Assembly (NCBI GenBank): GCA_963730995.1
Contig: CAVSUB010000001.1
Location: 1,405,477 to 1,469,476 of the forward strand
DNA: 64,000 nt
Source: CAVSUB01 sp963730995
GTDB lineage: Bacteria; Acidobacteriota; Vicinamibacteria; Vicinamibacterales; 2-12-FULL-66-21
Direction of reading: 5' to 3'
Shown here: positions 35,199-42,037 of the stretch, in pieces
Position numbering within the stretch: the first letter of the stretch is position 1
How the letters are laid out: each line of letters opens with the position of its first letter
Notes under the pieces: model-generated
Databases searched by the model: none
Told to the model about the DNA's origin: nothing
Seen by the model: only the letters and a program-made list of their open reading frames with translations
Made by a program: the position numbers and the translations under genes

Positions 35199-37844
35199 AT
35201 GAGGCAGATCCGAGTGGTATTGAGGCGCCTCCTAGCCTTGTTCGGCGGGACGCCCGACGATCGTGACCTGGAAAACGAGATCGAGAGCCACCTCCAGCTT
35301 CACGTCGACGACAATCTGCGCGCCGGCATGTCACTCGACGAGGCGCGCCGACGCGCGCGCGTCCAGTTGGGTGGCGTCGAGTCCGTGAAAGAGGCCTATC
35401 GCGATCGCCGCAGCATTCCCCTGCTCGAAACCACGCTGCAGGACGCCCGCTACGCCATACGGACCTTGCGCAGGAATCGCGGCGCGACGCTGGTCGGGAT
35501 CCTCGTGATGGCGCTCGGAATCGGCGCGAACACCGCCGTGTTCAGCGTCGTCCACGCCGTCCTGCTCAATCCTCTGCCCTACCCGGACCCCGACCGCATC
35601 GTCACGCTGACCTACCTCTACTCTGGCGGAGTCGCCACGGGTGACCGGTCACGGCAGGTGTCTGTGCCGGACTTTCTGGATTGGCAGAGAGCCAGCACCT
35701 CGTTCGATGCCATGGCCTACTTCTCCACAGGCCGTGGGTCCGCGACGAGCAGCTCGATTGCCGAATTCGCTGTCATTACACGCGTCTCGGACCGTTTCTT
35801 TCGAGCCTTTGCCGTCCAGCCGGCTTCAGGGCGCGCGTTCAGCGACGACGAAATCCGCGAAGGGGGACCGCTCGCCGCGATGATCAGCGAACGGTACGCG
35901 CGGCAGCAGTTCGGCGAACCTCAATCTGCGCTGGGGCGGTCCCTGCGACTGCCCAATCAACTCGTACCGATTGTCGGTGTGCTGCCGGCAGCGTTCGATT
36001 TTCCCGCTGCGACGGACATCTGGCTGCCCATGCGTGCCGGCCCCTCGCAAACGTCCAGACGCGGCAATAACTTTGTCGCTGTCGCGCGTTTGAAGCCCGG
36101 CGTCCGTCTCGAGCAGGCGCAGGCCGAGATGTCGGGAATCTCCGCGCGCCTCGAGATGGAATACCCCGAGACGAACAGGAACATTCGCGTCCTCGTCACG
36201 GCTCTTCAGCGCGAGATGGTCGGCGATGTCGCGTCGATGTTGTATCTGTTGCTCGGCGCGGTCGGGCTCGTGCTGCTGATTGCGTGCGCCACGATGGCCA
36301 CGCTGCTCCTGGCCAAGGCCACCGCGCGCGTTCCGGAGATTGCCGTCCGCGGTGCGCTTGGCGCGAGCCGCTCCCGGATCGTCAGGCAGCTGCTGGTCGA
36401 AGCGTCGGTCCAGGCGTTTGCGGCGGGCGGGCTTGGCGTGGCGATCGCGATTGCCGGCACGAGAGCGCTGGTTGCACTTTCACCGCCGAACGTGCCCCGC
36501 CTTCAGGAGGTAGCCGTCAACGGAAGCGTGTTGGTGTTCACCCTGTTCCTTTGCGTGCTCGTCAGCATTCTGTTCGGGCTGCCTCCCGCGCTCCAGGCCG
36601 CGAGAATCGACGTCAACGAGCGGCTTCGACTGAACACCGGTCGGGTGGCGACCGGAGGGCGCGGGAGCCGCACGCGCGAGGCGCTCGTCGTGGCCGAGAT
36701 CGCTATGGCCGTCATTCTCGTCACCAGCGGCACGCTGCTCGTCAGAAGCCTCGTGGCGCTTCAACAAAGCCCGCTCGGTTTTCAGCCTGCGAAGGTGCTC
36801 CTGATGCAGGCCTCGGCGGCGCCGCAGGGCTCGGACTGGAGCGGGAGCCGTGCCTTCTTTCAAGGCGTCGTCGAGGACGTCGCACACCTGCCGGGCGTCC
36901 TCGGCGCCGGCGCGATCATGGGCCCTCCAGGCCGTGTCTCGTCGGAAAGCGGCTACTGGCTCGATCGGATGCCGAAGGAATCGCCTCTCGACACCGCACG
37001 TCCCGCGGTCATGAACGTCATCGCGCCGGGAACCTTCGGCACGCTTGGCATCCCAATTCGGCGCGGTCGCGACTTCCGATTCGACGACCGGACCGGCGCA
37101 CCACGCGTCGTGATCGTCAACGACGCGCTCGCACGCGCGGCGTTCGACGGGCGCGACCCGGTGGTCGGGCGCGTCATCGTGGCGGGCTTCGATTCAACCG
37201 AACCGATGACGATCTTTGGCGTGGTCGGCGACGTGCGGCAGTACGGGCCCGACCGTGAACCACAGCCCGAAATCTACATGCCCTTCCAGCAGCACTTCTA
37301 CAACGGAGCCACGCTCTATGTCGTTGCCAGAACAGCGACGGATCCGGCCGCTCTCGCACCGGCCATCCAGCGCAAGGCGAGAGAACGATCCCTGGAGGTC
37401 CCCGTCCGGGTGACGACGATGGACGCGCTTCTGGCAGAGCACGTCGCAACCCCGAAGTTTCGCGCGTGGCTCTTGAGCCTGTTCGGGGTCGTCGCGCTTT
37501 GTCTCGCGATGGCCGGCGTGTACGGCGTGATGGCGTATGTCGCAGGGCAGCGATCGAAAGAGATCGGTGTCCGGATGGCCCTGGGCGCGACCGAGCAGAG
37601 CGTGTTGTGGCTGATGCTCGGACGAGGGTTGAAGCTGGCAGGCATGGGCCTCGCTGCCGGCGTCGCCGGCGCTCTCGCCTCCGCACGCCTGGTCAGCGGC
37701 ATGCTCTACGAGGTCAGACCGTATGACGTCGTCACCTACACGGGCGTCGTCCTGGGTCTCGGTCTGCTGTCGCTCCTTGCGACGTATCTGCCTGCGCGAC
37801 GCGCGACCCGCGTCGATCCCTTGCTCGTGCTTCGTCAGGAGTAA
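35199..37844 (+). CDS. ADOP-family ABC-type permease, no PadR partner adjacent
   Basis: 881 aa. The N-terminal helical segment (LENEIESHLQLHVDDNLRAG, MSLDEARRRARVQLGG) precedes the membrane helix GATLVGILVMALGIGANTAVF. Two MacB-type periplasmic cores and two FtsX helix sets follow (LYLLLGAVGLVLLIACATMA, then LLSLFGVVALCLAMAGVYGV), ending RRATRVDPLLVLRQE. This is full length for the family. Unlike the other two copies in this window, no PadR gene lies directly upstream; the preceding 258 bp hold only the promoter region. It has no ATPase neighbour. Confidence 0.92.
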   Translation: MRQIRVVLRRLLALFGGTPDDRDLENEIESHLQLHVDDNLRAGMSLDEARRRARVQLGGVESVKEAYRDRRSIPLLETTLQDARYAIRTLRRNRGATLVGILVMALGIGANTAVFSVVHAVLLNPLPYPDPDRIVTLTYLYSGGVATGDRSRQVSVPDFLDWQRASTSFDAMAYFSTGRGSATSSSIAEFAVITRVSDRFFRAFAVQPASGRAFSDDEIREGGPLAAMISERYARQQFGEPQSALGRSLRLPNQLVPIVGVLPAAFDFPAATDIWLPMRAGPSQTSRRGNNFVAVARLKPGVRLEQAQAEMSGISARLEMEYPETNRNIRVLVTALQREMVGDVASMLYLLLGAVGLVLLIACATMATLLLAKATARVPEIAVRGALGASRSRIVRQLLVEASVQAFAAGGLGVAIAIAGTRALVALSPPNVPRLQEVAVNGSVLVFTLFLCVLVSILFGLPPALQAARIDVNERLRLNTGRVATGGRGSRTREALVVAEIAMAVILVTSGTLLVRSLVALQQSPLGFQPAKVLLMQASAAPQGSDWSGSRAFFQGVVEDVAHLPGVLGAGAIMGPPGRVSSESGYWLDRMPKESPLDTARPAVMNVIAPGTFGTLGIPIRRGRDFRFDDRTGAPRVVIVNDALARAAFDGRDPVVGRVIVAGFDSTEPMTIFGVVGDVRQYGPDREPQPEIYMPFQQHFYNGATLYVVARTATDPAALAPAIQRKARERSLEVPVRVTTMDALLAEHVATPKFRAWLLSLFGVVALCLAMAGVYGVMAYVAGQRSKEIGVRMALGATEQSVLWLMLGRGLKLAGMGLAAGVAGALASARLVSGMLYEVRPYDVVTYTGVVLGLGLLSLLATYLPARRATRVDPLLVLRQE

Positions 37845-37885
37845 TAGGGGCGCAGCGCGGACCCGCCCCCCTCGTCGTGCGTCAG

Positions 37886-38578
37886 TCAGGAGAAAGTGGA
37901 CTCGACCGACAAGGATGGATCGCTGCTGACGACTTGCTGTCGTAACACCCTCACAGGATCTCCGACGCTGATCGTCCCCGCGCGCACCACTGCCGCATTG
38001 AGGGCCAGGCGGCCGCGGAACCGGCGGCCGATGTCGCGCAGCACTTCGGGATCCCGGTCCAGGGTATCCGGATCGACCGTCGTCATCGGGCATCGTGTAC
38101 GCAAGGAATCCAGCCGGACGATCGCGTCGCCGATCCAGAGCTCGCCACCGGGCCAGGTCCTCTCGTCGAGACCTTCGACCCCGCCAATCAGGATATTCGG
38201 ACGCAGCCGTCGAACGTCGCGGCCGAAAGCGGCGACAGCACCGTCGGTCGCCACGAGCAGCGGCAGCACATCGAACCGCTCGAGACCGTCGGATGCCTCG
38301 AGCCACGCATCTTCTCCGGCCGCGCGCTTCACGAGTGCGAGGGCCTCGGGAGCAGTCCAAGGATGGCCATCGATGAGCGGAACCCCATCCACACCCAATG
38401 TGCCGTGCAGACCCAGGAGTTTGTATTGCCGTCGCGCTGAACGCACGGCCTCCGGACCGACCACCCAGACCATGCGATCGCCCGGAATGCCCTCTGGCCC
38501 GAGCACGGCCGTCGACAACGGCTCGCCGCGCAGCGATTTCACTGGATACCGCCACAAACCTGCGACATAGAGCGCCAT
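37886..38578 (-). CDS. MOSC-domain protein
   Basis: 230 aa. It begins with the MOSC N-terminal beta-barrel (VAGLWRYPVKSLRGEPLSTA, LGPEGIPGDRMVWVVGPE) and contains the core MOSC part with FGRDVRRLRPNILIGGVEGL, WIGDAIVRLDSLRTRCPMTT, VDPDTLDRDPEVLRDIGRR and the final GTISVGDPVRVL. The conserved cysteine in RTRCPMTTVDP is the residue that carries sulfur or binds molybdenum cofactor in this family. Such proteins reduce N-hydroxylated compounds (mARC/YcbX type) with a partner reductase. None is adjacent. Confidence 0.88.
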   Translation of the reverse strand: MALYVAGLWRYPVKSLRGEPLSTAVLGPEGIPGDRMVWVVGPEAVRSARRQYKLLGLHGTLGVDGVPLIDGHPWTAPEALALVKRAAGEDAWLEASDGLERFDVLPLLVATDGAVAAFGRDVRRLRPNILIGGVEGLDERTWPGGELWIGDAIVRLDSLRTRCPMTTVDPDTLDRDPEVLRDIGRRFRGRLALNAAVVRAGTISVGDPVRVLRQQVVSSDPSLSVESTFS

Positions 38579-38704
38579 GCCTGTGAGATGCTGCCAAGCG
38601 AACGCTTGTGACAGGGGCCGTCAACATTCGTCCGTTGTCACACTGGGGGGGCCGTCGGCATCTGAAGGGCAAACCCGAAGATTTCGCTGAAAAGAAAGGA
38701 TTTG

Positions 38705-38899
38705 ATGATGCCCGAACACCAGAAGCCGAAGAACATCGCCTGCGGAGACGTCGTGCCTGGCTGCACGTTTACGGCATCCGCGGACACCGAGGAAGAGCTC
38801 GTCAAGAAGGTGATTGCGCATGCGGCGCACGAGCACGGGGTGAGCGAGATCACGCCGGAGCTCGCCGCAAAGGTGCAGGCGGCGATCAAGAGTCAGTAG
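38705..38899 (+). CDS. DUF1059 small protein
   Basis: 64 aa. Tandem ATGs at 38705 and 38708 follow AAAGGA (38695-38700), so the exact start is uncertain by one codon. The sequence IACGDVVPGCTFTASADTEE and ELVKKVIAHAAHEHGVSEIT has the two cysteines and the H-x-x-H-x-H pattern typical of the family, which may bind a metal. Its function is unknown. It is followed 5 bp later by an ECF sigma factor gene, so it may be in the same transcript. Confidence 0.85.
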   Translation: MMPEHQKPKNIACGDVVPGCTFTASADTEEELVKKVIAHAAHEHGVSEITPELAAKVQAAIKSQ

Positions 38900-38904
38900 A
38901 CTCC

Positions 38905-39516
38905 ATGAGCATGGTCGTCCCTACTGCGGAGCCGAGTGACGAGGCGCTCGCCGCGCGCGCCGCGGATGGGGACGACCGTGCTTTCGAGGACATCGTCGAG
39001 CGATACCAAGGGCGGCTCTATCGACTGGCCTGCCGGCTCACGAGTGACACCGACGCGCCGGACGTGCTTCAGGAGACCTTTCTCCAGGTCTATCGCCACC
39101 TGTCTTCGTTTCGCGGCGACTCGCGATTCGCGACCTGGGTTTACCGCATCGCCACGAACGCGGCCCTCATGCATCGCCGCGCCCGCGCTCGACGGCCATC
39201 AGAACCACTTGACGCGTTCCTGCCGCGTTTCGACGCCAACGGCCTCCACGAGGGCACGCCAGCGGAGTTGCAGGCGGCATCGCGAGTCGACGAACTGCTG
39301 GATCGGCGGACGCTTGCGGAAAAGGCACGCGGAGCACTGGCGCGATTGCCCGATCTTTATCGAGATGCCTTCGTACTTCGCGACCTCGAGGAAATGCCGA
39401 CTGCAGATGTGGCTGACGCACTCGGCATCGAACCCGCTGCGGCACGGCAGCGCGTCCATCGCGCCCGATTGATGTTGCGCGGATACCTGGCCCATCTTGT
39501 CGAGGAGCAACCATGA
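38905..39516 (+). CDS. ECF-type RNA polymerase sigma factor
   Basis: 203 aa from ATG 38905. The frame is open further upstream, but that stretch covers the DUF1059 gene. Region 2 reads FEDIVERYQGRLYRLACRLT, APDVLQETFLQVYRHLSSFR and SRFATWVYRIATNAALMHRR. Region 4 is in ARLPDLYRDAFVLRDLEEMP and TADVADALGIEPAAARQRVH. The next gene overlaps by 4 bp (ATGA) and encodes a short zinc-finger protein that is probably its anti-sigma factor. Its target promoters are not known. Confidence 0.93.
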   Translation: MSMVVPTAEPSDEALAARAADGDDRAFEDIVERYQGRLYRLACRLTSDTDAPDVLQETFLQVYRHLSSFRGDSRFATWVYRIATNAALMHRRARARRPSEPLDAFLPRFDANGLHEGTPAELQAASRVDELLDRRTLAEKARGALARLPDLYRDAFVLRDLEEMPTADVADALGIEPAAARQRVHRARLMLRGYLAHLVEEQP

Positions 39517-39770
39517 ACCAGATCGTCTGCGCGTCCGGAGTCGAGCTGTTGATGGACTACCTCGAAGGAGCCGTTCCGCCCGACGTGCGATCCGCTCTGG
39601 AAGGGCATGTTGCGGGGTGTCCACGCTGTGTCGCCTTCATCGCGTCTTACCGCGAAGTCCCACGCATCCTCCGCGACGCAACCGCAACGGGGCTGCCTTC
39701 GCAGGTGGAGTTGACCCTGCGAGCCTTCCTTCGGACGCAGCGCGGCTTGCCACCGCGGAACAGTGACTGA
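39513..39770 (+). CDS. Zinc-finger (putative anti-sigma) protein
   Basis: 85 aa, overlapping the sigma factor stop by 4 bp. The N-terminal part has ELLMDYLEGAVPPDVRSALE and GHVAGCPRCVAFIASYREVP, i.e. the H-x3-C-x2-C zinc-binding anti-sigma motif. There is no membrane segment after it, so this would be a soluble zinc-binding anti-sigma factor, comparable to ChrR/RsrA-type short regulators, perhaps releasing sigma on oxidation or metal loss. Confidence 0.85.
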   Translation: MNQIVCASGVELLMDYLEGAVPPDVRSALEGHVAGCPRCVAFIASYREVPRILRDATATGLPSQVELTLRAFLRTQRGLPPRNSD

Positions 39771-39858
39771 CGCCTGGACGGGCCTCGAAGGCCTGGTCGA
39801 GCGCTCCGGGTAGCCGCGGCGACGAGGCCCTGCTCGGCCCGCATGGACGTTCTGAATC

Positions 39859-40464
39859 ATGAAATACGACTTCCTCATCGACACCTACGCAACCGAGCGG
39901 GTCAAGATCATCAGCGTCTGGAGTGGGTTCAGAGACGACGACCTACTCGTGCGTCCGAAACCGGACGATCCGCGCGGACGCAGCGTGCACGAGCAGATGG
40001 TGCATCAGTGCATCAGCGAGGACGTCTGGTTCCGGACGATGCTCGGCATCGACGTGGGGGCGCCGCCGCTTCCACGGCACGAGTCCCGACTCGAATTCAT
40101 GAAGCGATACGCCGAAGACAGCGGCAGGCGGCTCGACGCCCTTCGACGCGCGGACGAGAGCTGGTGGGAGGAGATCACGACGTTCTTCGACGTGCCACGC
40201 TCGAGAGCGTGGATCCTGACGCGGCGCCTCACGCACTCCTCGCATCATCGAGGCCAGCAGATGGCGATGCTGAGGATGTTGGGACGCGACCTGCACAGCA
40301 ACTACGGACCGACGGCTGACACCGGCGGCCTCATGGTGGACCGCGCGCCCACGATCTACGCCTATTCGAGCCTCGACGCGCTGTTCGAGGGGGAAGAACG
40401 CGGGGGAGCGAAGGCGAAGCTGCCGGGCCCGGGTGAAAAGGCCGTCACCGAGCGGCCGGCATAG
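39859..40464 (+). CDS. DinB-family protein
   Basis: 201 aa. The four-helix DinB fold is suggested by MKYDFLIDTYATERVKIISV, VHEQMVHQCISEDVWFRTML and LTRRLTHSSHHRGQQMAMLR, with the three metal-ligand histidines in MVHQC and THSSHHRGQ. Family members include thiol-dependent transferases such as bacillithiol S-transferases, but many have no known role. It stands alone, 88 bp downstream of the anti-sigma gene. Confidence 0.87.
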   Translation: MKYDFLIDTYATERVKIISVWSGFRDDDLLVRPKPDDPRGRSVHEQMVHQCISEDVWFRTMLGIDVGAPPLPRHESRLEFMKRYAEDSGRRLDALRRADESWWEEITTFFDVPRSRAWILTRRLTHSSHHRGQQMAMLRMLGRDLHSNYGPTADTGGLMVDRAPTIYAYSSLDALFEGEERGGAKAKLPGPGEKAVTERPA

Positions 40465-40480
40465 GAGGCCGGCCGCCACG

Positions 40481-41596
40481 TCAGGTGTGGCTCGCGCTGG
40501 CTTCATCCGCCAACCCGAGCCACAAATCCACGGGCCTCGAGGTCTTCGGCCGAAACGGCAGCGACACCTTCCTACCGATCCGGGCCGAGTGATAAGCGGC
40601 GTTGATCATCTCGAGCACGGCCCGACCGTCCTCCCCCGTCGTTACCGGCGTCAGGTCGTTCCGCACGCACGCGATGAAGTGCTGCAACTCCTGCGGATAT
40701 CCCTGATTGAACGCCTCCTCGAACGTCGTGAAGCTCCAGCCCTGGGTCGCGCCGGCTTTCTCCATCGCGTACCCGTAGCCCTTCTCGCTGTAGGTGAGCG
40801 CCGAATTCCCCATGAACAGATCGGCGTAGACCACCCCGGCGTTCCCACAGACCTCGACCCGATCCTCCATCCCTCCCAGCTTCGCCCAGCTGTTCTCGAC
40901 TATCCCGACGACGCCTCCTTCGAACTCGACGATGCACAACGAGTTCTCTTCGCATCGCGTGCGCGCGTGGTGCAGGAGCCCAGTCTGCATCTGGGCGTAC
41001 ACGGTCAGGGGTTTCGCGTTCGGGCCAAGCATCCACCGGAACCACGCAAGACCATGGCATCCCATGTCCATGAGCGCGCCGCCGCCGGACTGATCCAGGT
41101 CGTAGAACCAGTCGCTGTGCGGACCTGAATGCTTCTCGCATTGCCGCATGTAGTAGATCGATCCCACAGCCCCTTCACGCACGAGTTGTCGCACGCGCTC
41201 GTACTTCGGCGCAAAGCACAATTCCTCCGCGTACATCAGCTTCCGGTTGTGCGCCTTGCAGACCGCGATCATCGCGTCGGCTTCCTCGAGCGTCAGGCAC
41301 AGCGGCTTCTCGATGATGACGTGCTTGCCCGCGGCCGCGGCCGCGATCACAGTTCGCGCGTGCAGATGGTTGGGCAGACAGATGTCGAACACGTCGCAGT
41401 CGCTGCCTGCGAGCGTGGCGTCGAGGTCGGACGACCAGCGCGCGATGCCGTGCTTCCCTGCGAACGCACGCGCGCGCTCGCCGCTTCGCGAATACACGCA
41501 CACCAACTCGGCATCCGGAACGAACCTGCGGTACGACTCCGCGTGAATGTCGGCGATGAAGCCGGCGCCAATCAGCGCCACTCTGGTCCTCGTCAT
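40481..41596 (-). CDS. Gfo/Idh/MocA-family oxidoreductase
   Basis: 371 aa. The N-terminal Rossmann fold reads VALIGAGFIADIHAESYRRF, followed by CDVFDICLPNHLHARTVIAA and KHVIIEKPLCLTLEEADAMI with the conserved EKP lysine. The C-terminal substrate domain includes DLDQSGGGALMDMGCHGLAW, with the catalytic D-x-G-x-H-type motif. These NAD(P)-dependent dehydrogenases act on sugars, inositols or related polyols. It converges with the DinB gene and no sugar-utilisation genes are adjacent, so the substrate is open. Confidence 0.92.
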   Translation of the reverse strand: MTRTRVALIGAGFIADIHAESYRRFVPDAELVCVYSRSGERARAFAGKHGIARWSSDLDATLAGSDCDVFDICLPNHLHARTVIAAAAAGKHVIIEKPLCLTLEEADAMIAVCKAHNRKLMYAEELCFAPKYERVRQLVREGAVGSIYYMRQCEKHSGPHSDWFYDLDQSGGGALMDMGCHGLAWFRWMLGPNAKPLTVYAQMQTGLLHHARTRCEENSLCIVEFEGGVVGIVENSWAKLGGMEDRVEVCGNAGVVYADLFMGNSALTYSEKGYGYAMEKAGATQGWSFTTFEEAFNQGYPQELQHFIACVRNDLTPVTTGEDGRAVLEMINAAYHSARIGRKVSLPFRPKTSRPVDLWLGLADEASASHT

Positions 41597-41650
41597 ACCG
41601 GCGGATCGTATCGGAAATCCGGCGGACGCGACGACCCGGTGCCGGATTGC

Positions 41651-41680
41651 TTGACAGCCATGCCAGCGTCGTGGGATACA
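41651..41680 (+). promoter_or_regulatory. Candidate promoter of the PadR-ADOP operon
   Basis: TTGACA at 41651-41656 is an exact sigma-70 -35 hexamer; GATACA at 41675-41680 is a plausible -10 after an 18-bp spacer. Transcription would then start near the GTG at 41687, giving a leaderless mRNA for padR. This is inferred by eye only. Confidence 0.4.
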
Positions 41681-41686
41681 GGTGGC

Positions 41687-42037
41687 GTGTCTACAGTAGA
41701 ACGTCTATCTGAGCGCCTCGAATTCCTTCAGGGTACGCTCGAGGTCCTGATTCTCCGCAGCCTCGCACTGGGCCCCAACCACGCCTACGGAATCTCGCAG
41801 TTCCTCCAGCAGGAGTCCGACCAGGAGTTCCTCGTCGACAACGGCTCGCTCTATCCCGCTCTGCAGCGGCTCCTGCAGCGCGGGTGGATCGCGGCCCAAT
41901 GGAAGACATCGCCGAACGCCCGCCGCGCCAAGTACTACCGTCTCACGCCGGCTGGCCGGAAGCAGCTGGTGGTCGCCACGTCGAAATGGCAGCGATTCGT
42001 GCAGGCCATGGGCCGCGTGCTCGCTTCGGAAGGATGA
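41687..42037 (+). CDS. PadR-family transcriptional regulator, paired with ADOP permease
   Basis: 116 aa from GTG 41687; an in-frame ATG at 41660 would place the start inside the candidate promoter. The PadR fold is clear: FLQGTLEVLILRSLALGPNH, AYGISQFLQQESDQEFLVDN, GSLYPALQRLLQRGWIAAQW and YRLTPAGRKQLVVATSKW. The stop overlaps the ADOP permease start (ATGA at 42034-42037), so both are translated as a unit. It likely represses the operon. Confidence 0.9.
   Translation: MSTVERLSERLEFLQGTLEVLILRSLALGPNHAYGISQFLQQESDQEFLVDNGSLYPALQRLLQRGWIAAQWKTSPNARRAKYYRLTPAGRKQLVVATSKWQRFVQAMGRVLASEG

Noticed and set aside
38607..38642. TGTGACA / TGTCACA inverted pair upstream of the DUF1059 gene
   Set aside because: Seven-base arms 22 bp apart are too weak to call an operator without comparison to relatives.
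37194..38672. 492-codon minus-strand open frame across the ADOP permease end and MOSC gene
   Set aside because: Out of frame with the recognisable MOSC gene and antisense to the permease; composition is typical of a shadow frame.
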